DNA of 64,000 nt, taken from positions 37,258 to 101,257 of the forward strand of contig JADBXZ010000018.1 of NCBI GenBank assembly GCA_020403265.1, given 5' to 3'. Origin of the DNA: Bacteroidota bacterium. Lineage in GTDB: Bacteria; Bacteroidota; Bacteroidia; B-17B0; Aurantibacillaceae. The notes under the pieces are model-generated. The model made no database searches. It saw nothing but the letters and a program-made list of their open reading frames with translations, and was not told where the DNA came from. The position numbers and the translations under genes are program-made. Below are positions 1-10,184 of the stretch, one piece after another (the first letter of the stretch is position 1; each line of letters opens with the position of its first letter).

Positions 1-1
1 A

Positions 2-439
2 AGCAAAAAATTAATTTTAAGTTTCATAAGCAACGCCTGCAGAACCTTTAATTTGGACAGTAACGTCGTTGTGCTTTTTGGATTTAGTCAAGGTGCCATA
101 TTAAGTACTGATATTGCATTCTCTTATCCTAACAAGATAAAAGGAATTATTGCGTTAAGTGGTCGTTTAATGCCGGAAACGCAAGCATCTTTAAAACAAC
201 CCATCAACTGGCAAAACATCAATAAAGTAAAAATGCATTTTGCTCATGGTTATTCTGATAACGTAATTAAATTTGAAGAGGCAGAAAAAATTGAAAAACT
301 AATTAAGGAAAAACAATTAACCAATTCTAAATGCTCATTCTACAAAATGGCTCATAACATTTGTGGAGAAGAATTAAACGATATAAAAAAATGGTTAAGT
401 GGAATGCTTTCAACCAAACCGGATTTAAAAACAAAATAA
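2..439 (+). CDS. Alpha/beta hydrolase (phospholipase/carboxylesterase-like), 5' truncated by window edge
   Basis: The reading frame is open to the left edge, so the real start lies outside the window; the TTG at 53 is only an internal codon. The visible part has the nucleophile elbow GFSQGA, an acid candidate in YSDNVI and a histidine candidate in MAHNI near the end, in the order Ser-Asp-His expected for small esterases of the phospholipase/carboxylesterase group. It ends 10 bases before thyA on the same strand and may be co-transcribed with it. The substrate cannot be inferred. Confidence 0.8.
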   Translation, partial: SKKLILSFISNACRTFNLDSNVVVLFGFSQGAILSTDIAFSYPNKIKGIIALSGRLMPETQASLKQPINWQNINKVKMHFAHGYSDNVIKFEEAEKIEKLIKEKQLTNSKCSFYKMAHNICGEELNDIKKWLSGMLSTKPDLKTK

Positions 440-449
440 TGATTTTATC

Positions 450-1244
450 ATGAAACAGTACCATGACTTAATGCAACATGTTTTAAATGTAGGTGCTACA
501 AAAACAGATCGCACAGGAACAGGAACTATAAGCGTTTTTGGTTATCAAATGCGCTTTGATTTGTCTGAAGGATTTCCGCTGCTGACAACAAAAAAACTAC
601 ACACTAAAAGTATTATACATGAATTGTTGTGGTTCTTAAAAGGCTCAACTAATATTGCATACTTAAAAGAAAATGGTGTAAGTATTTGGGATGAATGGGC
701 CGATGAAAATGGGAATTTGGGGCCTGTGTATGGTTATCAATGGCGAAGCTGGCCTACATCAGATGGGGGAAAAATTGATCAAATTGCTCAGGTTATTGAA
801 ATGATAAAAAAGAATCCTGATTCAAGGCGTTTAATTGTCAGTGCATGGAATGTGGCAGATATTAATCAAATGAAATTACCGCCATGCCATGCGTTTTTTC
901 AATTTTATGTTGCAGATGGCAAATTAAGTTGTCAGTTATATCAGCGCAGTGCCGATATTTTCTTGGGAGTACCTTTTAATATTGCTTCCTATGCTTTATT
1001 AGTATTAATGGTTGCACAAGTATGTAATTTAAAACCAGGAGAATTTATTCATACCCTTGGTGATGCCCATTTATATAGTAACCATTTGGAGCAAGCCAAA
1101 TTGCAATTAACAAGGGATATTAGACCTTTACCTAAAATGAAAATTAATCCGGCTGTCAATTCTATTTTTGATTTTAAGTTTGATGATTTTGAATTAACAG
1201 ATTACAATCCGCATCCACATATTAAAGCTGCTGTAGCCATATAA
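450..1244 (+). CDS. thyA: Thymidylate synthase
   Basis: Converts dUMP to dTMP using methylene-tetrahydrofolate in the cytoplasm. At 264 residues it has the length of the E. coli enzyme. The N-terminal phosphate-binding Arg region ([10 protein letters not shown]), the catalytic Cys146 in PPCHAFFQF and the dUMP-binding [13 protein letters not shown] segment are all present. The start ATG lies 10 bases after the esterase stop and the gene ends 2 bases before the next gene, so it is probably part of a four-gene run to 2787. No dihydrofolate reductase gene follows, unlike in many other genomes. Confidence 0.98.
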   Translation: MKQYHDLMQHVLNVGATKTDRTGTGTISVFGYQMRFDLSEGFPLLTTKKLHTKSIIHELLWFLKGSTNIAYLKENGVSIWDEWADENGNLGPVYGYQWRSWPTSDGGKIDQIAQVIEMIKKNPDSRRLIVSAWNVADINQMKLPPCHAFFQFYVADGKLSCQLYQRSADIFLGVPFNIASYALLVLMVAQVCNLKPGEFIHTLGDAHLYSNHLEQAKLQLTRDIRPLPKMKINPAVNSIFDFKFDDFELTDYNPHPHIKAAVAI

Positions 1245-1246
1245 AG

Positions 1247-1999
1247 ATGATTGCAAGTATTTTTCATAAAGGCAAAGATTATAAGGTGGATTTATACAAA
1301 CCCATTGATATTTCAATGCCGTTAAGCAACAATCCAAATGCAGCAAGCGCCTGGTATGTTGAGCCGTTAAAAATCACTCCGGTTGAAAATGGCAACTGGA
1401 TTGGCGATGTCAATAAGGGAGGCAGCGTTAATTTCAGAAACATTGCATTTAATCCACATGGTAATGGCACGCATACAGAATGTGTTGGCCACATCAGCAA
1501 GGAACAATATAGTATCAATCAAACTTTCAGTCGCTTTTTCTTTATTGCTGAAGTTATAACCATTTTACCGGAACAATTAGAGAATGGTGATTATGTGATA
1601 ACAGAAAAGCAACTTCAACAAGTAGTTTCAGACCCAAAAACTTGTGAAGCGCTTGTTATTAGAACCTTGAGTAATGGTAAATCTAAACTTACCATGCAAT
1701 ATAGTAATACAAACCCTCCGTATATTCTAAAGGAAGCGATTACCTGGTTAAACGAAATTGGCGTAGAACATATTTTAATTGACATGCCAAGTATTGATAA
1801 AGAATTGGATGAAGGTAAACTGGAAGCACATCATGAATTTTGGGAATACCCAAGCAACACCCAAACACACAAAACAATAACAGAATTTATTTACGTTCCA
1901 AATGATATTGAAGATGGTACTTACTTATTAAATTTTCAAATTGCACCATTTGAAAACGATGCTACTCCCAGTAAACCTATTCTTTACAAAATTTATTAA
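1247..1999 (+). CDS. Cyclase-family metal-dependent hydrolase (kynurenine formamidase-like fold)
   Basis: A 250-residue protein with the cyclase-family metal motif in the form HGNGTHTECVGH (residues 71-82), a variant of HxGTHxDxPxH. Family members hydrolyse amide or lactone bonds, the best known being bacterial arylformamidase. The Asp of the canonical motif is Glu here. No tryptophan catabolism genes are nearby, so calling it kynB would be unsupported. It follows thyA after 2 bases and precedes an enoyl-CoA hydratase by 11 bases, suggesting co-transcription. Confidence 0.8.
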   Translation: MIASIFHKGKDYKVDLYKPIDISMPLSNNPNAASAWYVEPLKITPVENGNWIGDVNKGGSVNFRNIAFNPHGNGTHTECVGHISKEQYSINQTFSRFFFIAEVITILPEQLENGDYVITEKQLQQVVSDPKTCEALVIRTLSNGKSKLTMQYSNTNPPYILKEAITWLNEIGVEHILIDMPSIDKELDEGKLEAHHEFWEYPSNTQTHKTITEFIYVPNDIEDGTYLLNFQIAPFENDATPSKPILYKIY

Positions 2000-2010
2000 G
2001 AATCATAAAC

Positions 2011-2787
2011 ATGAATTTAATTGAATCAAAACTTGAAAATGGTGTTTTAATTTTAAAACTAAACCGACCTGATAAATTTAATAGTTTCAACCGTCCAATG
2101 GCTTTGGACTTAATTGAAAAATTAAATGAAGCTAATAGCAATGATAATGTAAGAGCTGTTATTTTAACCGGCGAAGGAAAAGCCTTTTGTGCCGGACAAG
2201 ATCTGGCAGAGGCGATGGACAGCAATGGGCCTGGTATTCAACGAATTGTTGAAGAACATTATAACCCAATCATTCTTAAAATTAGAGAATTAAATAAACC
2301 GGTAATTGCCGCTGTAAATGGAGTTGCCGCAGGCGCAGGGGCAAACATAGCCATTGCCTGTGATATTGTTTTAGCTGCAGATACCGCCAGTTTTATACAA
2401 GCATTCAGTAAAATTGGGTTGATTCCGGATAGCGGTGGAACATTCTTTTTACCAAGAATTGTTGGACATCATTTAGCCGCTGCTTTAATGTTTACAGGTG
2501 ATAAATTAAGTGCTGAAGATGCGCTTAAACACGGATTAGTTTACAAATTATTTAGTCCCGACAATTTAATGATTGAGGCACAAAAATTCAGCGAAACCAT
2601 TGCCCAAATGCCCACCGCAGCTATTGCTCAAACAAAAAAATTATTAAATAAAAGCTTCACTTCCAATTTAGTTGAACAACTTAAACAGGAAGGAAATGAG
2701 CAAGTAATTGCTGCAAAAAGTTACGATTACAACGAAGGCGTTACCGCATTTTTAGAGAAAAGAAAACCCGTTTTTAAAGGCAAATAG
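2011..2787 (+). CDS. paaG: Enoyl-CoA hydratase/isomerase, PaaG-like
   Basis: Crotonase-fold enzyme of 258 residues. The oxyanion-hole segments are visible as GKAFCAGQDL and NGVAAGAGANIA, followed by FSKIGLIPDSGGTFFLP, which closely matches the PaaG group (ring-epoxide isomerase of phenylacetate breakdown). A PaaH-like dehydrogenase is encoded elsewhere in this window (17018-17908), but no other paa genes are present, so a general beta-oxidation role is equally possible. Last gene of the thyA run. Confidence 0.85.
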   Translation: MNLIESKLENGVLILKLNRPDKFNSFNRPMALDLIEKLNEANSNDNVRAVILTGEGKAFCAGQDLAEAMDSNGPGIQRIVEEHYNPIILKIRELNKPVIAAVNGVAAGAGANIAIACDIVLAADTASFIQAFSKIGLIPDSGGTFFLPRIVGHHLAAALMFTGDKLSAEDALKHGLVYKLFSPDNLMIEAQKFSETIAQMPTAAIAQTKKLLNKSFTSNLVEQLKQEGNEQVIAAKSYDYNEGVTAFLEKRKPVFKGK

Positions 2788-2825
2788 AACTGTAACCAGT
2801 TATCATTTGTTTGATTATATAAATC

Positions 2826-3107
2826 ATGAAAAAAGGAATTTTTAAACTTACTTTACTTCTCCTTTTGTTTGCGTTAGCCGCTGATATTACCGCACAGCAA
2901 AACGAAATGTTTAAACAAAAACGAGAGCGTAAAAGAGTGTGGCGCAAATGGCGGAGTAAACGTGAAGCATACAACCCCTATGTTGATGCCAAAGCCAAAA
3001 ATAAACCAAGCGCCAGAATGGCAAAAGGAGACCGTAAAGAATTAAAACGTCAAAAACGACAAGCTAAGCGTCAATTACGTCGAAGTAAACGTAAATTAAA
3101 TAACTAA
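2826..3107 (+). CDS. Small exported very basic protein, unknown function
   Basis: A 93-residue protein with a classical signal peptide (basic start, hydrophobic stretch, likely cleavage after ADITA) followed by a mature part made almost only of Lys, Arg, Ala and Gln. The tail is strongly basic (repeated KRQ and RRSK patterns). I recognise no domain. A periplasmic nucleic-acid- or polyanion-binding role would be a guess. The codon pattern and signal peptide make it likely to be real. Confidence 0.6.
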   Translation: MKKGIFKLTLLLLLFALAADITAQQNEMFKQKRERKRVWRKWRSKREAYNPYVDAKAKNKPSARMAKGDRKELKRQKRQAKRQLRRSKRKLNN

Positions 3108-3218
3108 AAAACCGATTGGGTTATAAGGTATTAGTGTATTTTGATGTTTTTAAATATTTCGACAAAAAAATTGACTTTTTGGCTTATTTAATCTATTTTT
3201 ATTGAAAATTACAAAGTT

Positions 3219-6200
3219 ATGAAGAAAATTTATTCAACTTTATTTATGATGATGTTCGCTTTTATTAAGTTAACATCGCAAGTTATATACTCTGAAAATT
3301 TCAGTTCAACCGTGCCGACAGGTTTGCCGTCAGGTTGGGTGCAATCTGCAAGTGAATGGCAAACCGACCCAAGTGATTGTTGCGGTGGAGGAATCCCTGT
3401 ATGTACTGTTTTCGGTACAAGCGGCGGCAATTTGCTTGCCTTTGGTGATGGTAGTAACAATCCCAATGAAGCTGTAACAACCAATGCTTTCTCAACCTTA
3501 GGGGTTAGTAGCATGACTTTGAGTTGGAATGGTATACGTTTAGATGCTTCAAGTCCTGCGGTTACTTTATTAATTTCAGATGATAATTTTGCCTCAAGCA
3601 CTGTAATTCCTTTTACAAATGTTCCTACAAATGATACATGGGCAAGTGTTTCAGTTGCGATTCCAGTGGCCTTTGAAAATAAAGCAAGCGTCAGATTACG
3701 TTGGTCTTATAATGGATTAAATAGTGGTTCGTATGCCGGGTTTGATGATATTCAGGTGGCCGGAATTGTTTCTCCTATTTATTATTACAATGGAACCGGG
3801 CCTTTGGATGTTTTAACTTCATGGGGAACTAATACCAATGGAACAGGTGCTAATCCTGCTAACTTTACTGCAAATGGTCAAACTTTTTTCCTAATAAACA
3901 CTACTTCTGCTAACTTAAATAACATGGTTGGGAGCAGTTGGACAGTTGGTGGAACATCAAGCCATTTAGTAATTGGTACTGGAACCGTTGCAATTAACGT
4001 AACTATTCCAGCAACACATACTTTATTTACAACAGGAACAGCCACTTTGGGTGTTTCTAACTTAGCAACATTAATATTACAAAATACAGTTTATCCCTTA
4101 AGCAATTTATCTTATAGTACAGGTAGTACAATTGATTATGCACAAGCTTCAGGTACAATTTCTATTCCGGCAACCTCTCATTTTAATGTAATTTGTTCAG
4201 GTGGAGGTGTTCGTCAACCTGGTGGAAGTATGGCTATTAATGGCAATTTGGCAATTAATAGTTCTAATTTGCTAATGAATAATAGTTCTCTTGTTACCTT
4301 AACTTTAACAGGCACAGTTTCAGGTGGAGGTCAAATTTTAACAGGTAACTCCGGTCTCAACATAGGTGGTAGCGGGGCTTTAGGCACTTTAACATTTGGC
4401 GCTGGTGCCACTATTTTAACTGTTCGTAATTTAACAGTTAACCGTACAGGTGCTGGTAGCCTTACTTTGGGTTCTAATTTAACGGTAAGCAACACCTATA
4501 TTCACAGTAATGGTCAAATTAGTTTAAACAACAATCATTTAACATTAAACGGTAATATTACTAATCCAACTTCGGCAACAAATGGTGCATTGGTTGGTAC
4601 AACTGCATCTTCTTTAACTATTGGTGGTGCAGGAAGCATTACTAATAGTTTGTTCTTCAGTCAATCTTCAGCTGCAACACGTTCTATAAGAGATATTACA
4701 CTTAATAGAAATGCAGCTAATTTAACTTTTGGAAATGCCATTGAGGCTTGGGGCTCTATTACACCAACTGTTGGAACACTTAACACTGGTGGTAATTTAA
4801 CTTTAAAAGCTGATGCAACAAACAAAGGAAGAATTGGAATGATTGGTGCATCTGGCACCTTAAGTGGAAATGTAACTGTTGAAGTTTTCAAACCTTCTGG
4901 TGCAACAGGATGGGTTAATTTATGTTCAGGTGGCGTTAATGGAAACAACATGGCTGCTTGGAATAGTGTTTTCGCTATCACTTGTTCAGTTTGTCCTGAT
5001 GGTTGGGATGTAGGCGGTGCTAATTTTACATCTGTATATGAATACGATGAAACGACAATTTCAGGCAATGCTGCCGATCCATCACATTACATTGAGTTAG
5101 GCGTTGCGCCTGCTTCTAAAGCGATTGATTCGAAAACAGGCTATTGGGTTTATTTAGGAGATGGTTTTCAAAGCACAAACGCGATAACAATTCCTTTAAC
5201 TGGTGCCGTTAATACCAAAAATTCATCAGGTAATATTAATTTAACTTTAACAGGAGGTGTAAGTACTGAAAACGGATGGAATTTAGTAGCTAATCCATTT
5301 CCATCTCCAATTGTTGCCAATCAAATAACCGGATCTAATTTTAATACTGCTACAATGATTGGTTACGATCCAGATACAGACTCAAATATACCTTTTACCG
5401 GCGCTGCCATTATTCCAGCAGGTCAGGCATTTATGGTTCAAGCAACTTCGTCGTCAGGTGCAAACCTTTCACCGGATGAAAGTTGGAAATCTGCCACCGC
5501 TAATAACACATCTATTTTAAGAAGCAGTTCAGCAGGTAACTACTTTTATGATGATTTTTTAATTGATGTTACAAGTAACATTGTTCCTAGAAATTTCTTC
5601 ACGCAAGCATATTTTGCTTTTGGAAATTCATTCACAAATGGTTATGATATTGGTGAATGTCCTTCATTCCCAGGTCAACTTTCAACTACCCCGCGTTTAT
5701 ATGCAAAATTTGGAAGCATGAACCTATTAAGGACAGGTTTACCAGCATTAACAGGAACAGTTTCTATCCCATTAATTTTAGAAACAGGTTATACTGGAGT
5801 TTACTCATTTAACCCGGTTAATTTAAATAAACTTCCTGCGGGTGCTTGTGTAACTTTGCGTGATGTGATAAATAATGTGTCTCATAACTTAAGAAGTGGT
5901 GCTTACACAGTCAATGTTAACAGCAATGCTACAACACCTCAGTTCGAACTAATCATCACATTGAACCAAAAGAATTTAACTTCTAATTACACTGATCCTA
6001 CGTGTACTAAATTAGCAAATGGTTCAATTACCGCTTCAGGTGTTGGTGCCGGACCATGGAATTATACTTGGAAAGATGCTAACCATAACATTATTAAAAC
6101 TACCACTAACGTAAACACAAGTGATGTGTTAAGTAATGTTCCTGTTGGAAGTTATTTTGTAGATATCAGTAAAACCGGTACTTGTGATAACGCCCGTGGC

Positions 6201-6761
6201 AACTTTGTATTAAATTCAATTACACCTTTACCGGTTGCTATGATTTCAGCTAACACGACTACATCTTATGCCGGAAATAATGTTCCAATTACATTTAGTA
6301 ACTTATCCACAAATGCATCCGGCTATGAATGGAGTGTAAACAATGGAAGTAACCCTGTTTCAACATTCCAAACTACGCACTTATTTAATGATGCAGGTTT
6401 TTATGTAATGACATTAAAAGCAAACAACGGAGCTTGTTTAGATACTGCTACAGCTACTCAAAACATTATTATCTACGAAAATCAACCGTCTGTTGTTGGA
6501 ATAGATACTAAATCAAAAGAGCAGAATAATTATTTCTTTAGCAAAGATGAAAATGGTTTATTTGTTATGTTTAACTACAATGAATTTACAGATGTTGAAT
6601 TTCAGGTAAGTAATATTCTAGGTCAAGTATTAATTCCAAACCAAATACTTTCAGTGTCTACCTCCAAACATTATTACAAAGTACCGGAAGGACAACAACT
6701 TATCTTGGTTACGATTAAGGAAAACGGTAAACCTAGAACAAACAAAGTACTTAATAAATAA
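3219..6761 (+). CDS. Large secreted protein with PKD-like module and T9SS-type C-terminal domain
   Basis: 1180 residues with a signal peptide at the start (MKKIYSTLFMMMFAF). An N-terminal jelly-roll or adhesion-like region with the motif YAGFDDIQV is followed by a long Gly/Ser/Thr/Asn-rich region typical of beta-helical surface proteins (about residues 190-560). A PKD-like module lies around residues 1000-1080. The last 80 residues (FQVSNILGQVLIP and following) resemble a type A T9SS sorting domain that directs export across the outer membrane. It stands alone and is followed by a good terminator. Ligand or function unknown. Confidence 0.85.
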   Translation: MKKIYSTLFMMMFAFIKLTSQVIYSENFSSTVPTGLPSGWVQSASEWQTDPSDCCGGGIPVCTVFGTSGGNLLAFGDGSNNPNEAVTTNAFSTLGVSSMTLSWNGIRLDASSPAVTLLISDDNFASSTVIPFTNVPTNDTWASVSVAIPVAFENKASVRLRWSYNGLNSGSYAGFDDIQVAGIVSPIYYYNGTGPLDVLTSWGTNTNGTGANPANFTANGQTFFLINTTSANLNNMVGSSWTVGGTSSHLVIGTGTVAINVTIPATHTLFTTGTATLGVSNLATLILQNTVYPLSNLSYSTGSTIDYAQASGTISIPATSHFNVICSGGGVRQPGGSMAINGNLAINSSNLLMNNSSLVTLTLTGTVSGGGQILTGNSGLNIGGSGALGTLTFGAGATILTVRNLTVNRTGAGSLTLGSNLTVSNTYIHSNGQISLNNNHLTLNGNITNPTSATNGALVGTTASSLTIGGAGSITNSLFFSQSSAATRSIRDITLNRNAANLTFGNAIEAWGSITPTVGTLNTGGNLTLKADATNKGRIGMIGASGTLSGNVTVEVFKPSGATGWVNLCSGGVNGNNMAAWNSVFAITCSVCPDGWDVGGANFTSVYEYDETTISGNAADPSHYIELGVAPASKAIDSKTGYWVYLGDGFQSTNAITIPLTGAVNTKNSSGNINLTLTGGVSTENGWNLVANPFPSPIVANQITGSNFNTATMIGYDPDTDSNIPFTGAAIIPAGQAFMVQATSSSGANLSPDESWKSATANNTSILRSSSAGNYFYDDFLIDVTSNIVPRNFFTQAYFAFGNSFTNGYDIGECPSFPGQLSTTPRLYAKFGSMNLLRTGLPALTGTVSIPLILETGYTGVYSFNPVNLNKLPAGACVTLRDVINNVSHNLRSGAYTVNVNSNATTPQFELIITLNQKNLTSNYTDPTCTKLANGSITASGVGAGPWNYTWKDANHNIIKTTTNVNTSDVLSNVPVGSYFVDISKTGTCDNARGNFVLNSITPLPVAMISANTTTSYAGNNVPITFSNLSTNASGYEWSVNNGSNPVSTFQTTHLFNDAGFYVMTLKANNGACLDTATATQNIIIYENQPSVVGIDTKSKEQNNYFFSKDENGLFVMFNYNEFTDVEFQVSNILGQVLIPNQILSVSTSKHYYKVPEGQQLILVTIKENGKPRTNKVLNK

Positions 6762-6780
6762 TATGCCTTTATAATATTAT

Positions 6781-6806
6781 AAAGCCTCGCTAAAAAGCGG
6801 GGCTTT
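6781..6806 (+). terminator. Intrinsic terminator after the 3219-6761 gene
   Basis: AAAGCCTCGC and GCGGGGCTTT form a 10-bp stem with one G-T pair and a 6-base loop (TAAAAA). The stem lies 20 bases after the stop codon and is followed by ATTGGTTT, a weak T-tract. Confidence 0.75.
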
Positions 6807-6955
6807 ATTGGTTTAATTGAATTCCGCTTATCTTTAACTGCATGCTGTTTGAGTACTTAACTTACTTTTCAATTAAGGCATTTCTTTTATATAACTATAA
6901 CTTAAACGAAAATAAAATACCTTTACCATTAAAATCGGTTTAACCAAAATAGGGT

Positions 6956-7888
6956 TTGCAATCAGTATCTGAAAAATATTCCTCGCTTGTTAAAACAACT
7001 GCAAAAAAATTAGGATTCGATTTTTGCGGCATAAGCAAAGCCGAATTTCTTGAAGAAGAAGCACAACGTTTAGAGAATTGGTTAAAGAAAAATCAGCATG
7101 GAGAAATGGCTTATATGGAAAACTATTTTGACAAACGTCTCGACCCAAGACTGCTCGTACCAGGTGCTAAATCGGTTATTTCGTTGCTCTACAATTATTA
7201 TCCCGAAAACCAAAACCAAAATCCAAACTATAAAATAAGCAAATATGCTTTTGGAGATGATTATCATGAAGTAATAAAAGAAAAACTCAAAAACTTTTTA
7301 TCTGAATTAAAAAACCAGATTGGTGATATTTCCGGAAGAGCTTTTGTTGATAGTGCGCCTGTTCTTGAAAAAGTTTGGGCTAAAAAAGCCGGACTGGGAT
7401 GGATAGGAAAAAACAGTAATTTAATCACAAAATCTAAGGGATCGTTTTTCTTTCTTGCAGAACTAATTCTGGATGTTGAACTAAAAACAGACGAAGGTAT
7501 TCGGGATTACTGCGGCACTTGCACCAAGTGCATTGATGCTTGCCCAACCGAAGCCATTGTTGAGCCATACGTGGTAGATGGCAGCAAATGTATTAGCTAC
7601 CTTACCATCGAGTTAAAAAACGAAATTCCGCAAAGTTTCGCCTCAAAAATGGATAATTGGGTTTTCGGATGCGATGTTTGTCAGGATGTTTGCCCATGGA
7701 ACAAATTCAGCGAACTACACAATGAACCATTATTTAAAGATAAAAGCTCTAAACTTGAATTAACAAATGAGGAATGGGAGGAACTCTCAGAAGAAGGTTT
7801 TAAGATTTTGTTTAAAAACTCCGCCATTAAACGAACCAAGTACAAAGGCTTAAAACGAAACATTCAGTTTATTAAACCTGTCAAATAA
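6956..7888 (+). CDS. queG: Epoxyqueuosine reductase
   Basis: Carries out the last step of queuosine synthesis, reducing epoxyqueuosine in tRNA with a cobalamin cofactor and two 4Fe-4S clusters. The 310-residue length is normal. The conserved block [20 protein letters not shown] contains the proposed catalytic Asp. Two ferredoxin-like cysteine groups follow ([12 protein letters not shown] and [10 protein letters not shown]). An in-frame stop at 6950 and no ATG before residue 51 force a TTG start at 6956, which restores the usual N-terminus. Confidence 0.95.
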   Translation: MQSVSEKYSSLVKTTAKKLGFDFCGISKAEFLEEEAQRLENWLKKNQHGEMAYMENYFDKRLDPRLLVPGAKSVISLLYNYYPENQNQNPNYKISKYAFGDDYHEVIKEKLKNFLSELKNQIGDISGRAFVDSAPVLEKVWAKKAGLGWIGKNSNLITKSKGSFFFLAELILDVELKTDEGIRDYCGTCTKCIDACPTEAIVEPYVVDGSKCISYLTIELKNEIPQSFASKMDNWVFGCDVCQDVCPWNKFSELHNEPLFKDKSSKLELTNEEWEELSEEGFKILFKNSAIKRTKYKGLKRNIQFIKPVK

Positions 7889-7909
7889 ATAAAAGAAAAA
7901 ATTTTGCTG

Positions 7910-8260
7910 TTAAATATGCAAAGAAGCCTTTTTTGCCAATAATTGTTCATCGGTCTCAACATGATCATCATCCTTCACACAGCAATCTACCGGACAAACA
8001 GCCGCACATTGAGGTTCGTCATGAAAACCTTTACACTCGGTACATTTATCAGTAACGATATAATAAACATCCATGTGCTTTGGTACCTGAGGTTCGTCTG
8101 AATCAACTTCAGAACCAGAATTATGCCCTTTATAAGTTCCTTTAACACCGGTTCCGTCTGCAAAACGCCATTCAGCTCCACCTTCGTAGATTGCGTTATT
8201 AGGACATTCAGGCTCGCAAGCCCCACAATTTATACATTCGTCGGTGATTTTTATTGCCAT
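7910..8260 (-). CDS. 4Fe-4S dicluster ferredoxin
   Basis: A 116-residue electron carrier with two cluster-binding motifs, [12 protein letters not shown] at the N-terminus and a wider [18 protein letters not shown] in the second half, separated by an insertion of about 40 residues. It is cytoplasmic (no signal). It is divergently transcribed from the acyl-CoA reductase gene, with only 45 bases between the two starts, so they may share a control region. Its redox partner is not shown by the sequence. Confidence 0.9.
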   Translation of the reverse strand: MAIKITDECINCGACEPECPNNAIYEGGAEWRFADGTGVKGTYKGHNSGSEVDSDEPQVPKHMDVYYIVTDKCTECKGFHDEPQCAAVCPVDCCVKDDDHVETDEQLLAKKASLHI

Positions 8261-8275
8261 TTTAATCGAATCAAT

Positions 8276-8283
8276 TAATTTTG
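8276..8283 (+). promoter_or_regulatory. Candidate -7 box (TAATTTTG) for the acyl-CoA reductase gene
   Basis: TAATTTTG fits the Bacteroidota sigma-ABfr -7 consensus TAnnTTTG and lies 22 bases before the ATG at 8306. I see no clear TTG at the -33 position, so this is a single-box match only. Confidence 0.35.
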
Positions 8284-8305
8284 TGCAAATATACGTGCAT
8301 TTTTC

Positions 8306-9325
8306 ATGAATTTAAAACAAAGAACAAAGGGCTTGGTTGAGGCTGGTCTGTTTATTAACAGATTTTTACAAAATTCTCCTCTTAGCGAAGAAAAACAACT
8401 GCACGATGGGCTTCAATTGCTTATTAAAGAGGCATATTTGCAAAACAATTGGTTCACTGAAGATTACGTAAAACTGGCCTTAGAAGGGATTTCAGAGTTC
8501 TTAAAAGAATCCGAATTGGCCAAAATCGGAGCTGAATCCAAAACCGGAAAAAAAATACTGATTATTTGCGCCGGTAATATACCAATGGTGGCTTTTCACG
8601 ATATTCTGTGTGTAGTGTTAACCAATAATAAAGCGATCATCAAACTATCTAGCGATGACAAAATATTAATTCCATTTTTGATGAAACTATTGGTTCATTA
8701 CGAACCATCATTCGAAAATTTGGTGTTTTTTGCTGAAGGCTTAGTAACTGACTTTGATGCTGTTATTGCAACAGGTAGCAACAATTCAGCACTTTATTTT
8801 GAAAAATACTTTGGGAAATACCCTCACATCATCAGAAAAAACAGAACTTCTGTTGCAATTTTAACAGGTGACGAAACTAAAGAAAATTTAAGGAATTTAG
8901 GAAAAGATATCTTCACTTATTATGGTTTAGGTTGCAGAAATGTAACTAAGTTGCTTGTTCCTAAAGGTTACTCATTTAACTTGCTCTTTGAAAGTTTGCT
9001 GGACTTTAGCGATGTAATCAATAATAAAAAGTATGCTAATAATTACGATTACTATAAAGCAATTTATTTACTCGAAAATCATCAGTTTTTAGATAACAAC
9101 TTTTTAATGATTAAAGAAAATGATTCGTTATTTTCTCCTGTTGGAACCTTGTATTTTCAGTATTATCTAAATCAATCCGACGTAACGAATTTTATTGAAC
9201 AGAATAACAACAAACTACAATGCATTGTAGGTGATCAGTATACTGGATATGGGCAATCGCAACATCCGGGCATTAATGATTTTGCTGACAATGTTAATAC
9301 AATAGATTTTTTATTATCTTTATAG
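8306..9325 (+). CDS. LuxC-like acyl-CoA reductase
   Basis: 339 residues resembling the LuxC family, which reduces acyl-CoA or acyl groups to aldehydes with NADPH through a Cys thioester. The motif [14 protein letters not shown] holds the likely catalytic Cys, and the C-terminal [13 protein letters not shown] segment is typical. No luxAB, luxD or luxE genes are nearby, so the product is not luciferase substrate. A conserved ferredoxin gene is next to it on the other strand. It is followed after 7 bases by a secreted protein gene. Confidence 0.85.
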   Translation: MNLKQRTKGLVEAGLFINRFLQNSPLSEEKQLHDGLQLLIKEAYLQNNWFTEDYVKLALEGISEFLKESELAKIGAESKTGKKILIICAGNIPMVAFHDILCVVLTNNKAIIKLSSDDKILIPFLMKLLVHYEPSFENLVFFAEGLVTDFDAVIATGSNNSALYFEKYFGKYPHIIRKNRTSVAILTGDETKENLRNLGKDIFTYYGLGCRNVTKLLVPKGYSFNLLFESLLDFSDVINNKKYANNYDYYKAIYLLENHQFLDNNFLMIKENDSLFSPVGTLYFQYYLNQSDVTNFIEQNNNKLQCIVGDQYTGYGQSQHPGINDFADNVNTIDFLLSL

Positions 9326-9332
9326 TATTAAA

Positions 9333-10166
9333 ATGAAAGGCCGTCTTTTTATACTCATTTTTCTGCTTTCAATTAACCTCTTCGCTCAGGTTCCAACGGC
9401 CACTATTGGATCAACATCAGGCACAGTTTGTACAGAAAGAATAATAACATTCACGAGTGTTACGAATAATTCACCAACTACCTATTCATGGTCTGTTAAT
9501 CCAAGTAATTCCGCAGAATTCATTGGTTCCATTGATTCACCGAGTACTCAAATTAAATTGGTCCGATCCGGTACAGCTATCGTATCTTTACTCGTTGCTA
9601 ATTCTACAAGTTTTAGTGTTAGTTCTCAAACCGTTGTTGCTATTCAATCGGCAAAAGCATCCTTTAACGCAAGTCTCACCAGCGTTGGTTTTCCCAGCGA
9701 ACTGGTACTCACTAATTTTAGTAATAATTACACAGGCGTTCAGTGGCTGTTTAATAACTCCTTACCAGACAATACATTTAACACAAGTAAAACTTATAGC
9801 GTTGGAGGCGTATATAGTACTACTCTTATTGCCTTAGGCAGTTTTGGCTGCAATGATTCCAGCACTTACAGTTTTACAATTGACGACTTCAGCAGCATAA
9901 CTCTGCCAAATATTTTTACACCAAATGAAGATGGTGTTAACGACATATACAAACCCATTTTAAAAGGAATCAAAGAAATTGATGTGACAATTTATAATCG
10001 TTTTGGCACATTAATACATAGTTGGGACAGGATTGGCGGAAAATGGGATGGCTATACAACCAGTGGTTTAAAATGCTCTGAAGGTACCTATTTCATTATC
10101 GTAAAAGCAACAGGTTTTGATGGTAAATTGTACAATTTAAAAAATACCATCACCCTAATTGAATAA
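9333..10166 (+). CDS. Secreted protein with PKD-like domains and T9SS type B (gliding-motility-type) C-terminus
   Basis: 277 residues: signal peptide, two PKD/Ig-like stretches, then the type B sorting domain beginning LPNIFTPNEDGVNDIYKP and containing YNRFGTLIHSW and KWDG. Such C-termini direct export by the type IX system, with attachment to the cell surface. The start lies 7 bases after the LuxC-like gene. It runs convergently toward hemH, with 18 bases between the two genes and no obvious terminator. Confidence 0.88.
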   Translation: MKGRLFILIFLLSINLFAQVPTATIGSTSGTVCTERIITFTSVTNNSPTTYSWSVNPSNSAEFIGSIDSPSTQIKLVRSGTAIVSLLVANSTSFSVSSQTVVAIQSAKASFNASLTSVGFPSELVLTNFSNNYTGVQWLFNNSLPDNTFNTSKTYSVGGVYSTTLIALGSFGCNDSSTYSFTIDDFSSITLPNIFTPNEDGVNDIYKPILKGIKEIDVTIYNRFGTLIHSWDRIGGKWDGYTTSGLKCSEGTYFIIVKATGFDGKLYNLKNTITLIE

Positions 10167-10184
10167 TATATTTTTTGCAATGTC

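Noticed and set aside
8306..9325. Bioluminescence operon
   Set aside because: LuxC-like reductases are widespread in Bacteroidota without luciferase; no lux partners here.
9457..9837. 126-residue frame inside the gene at 9333
   Set aside because: Overlaps in another frame with a clear T9SS protein; Leu-rich shadow sequence.
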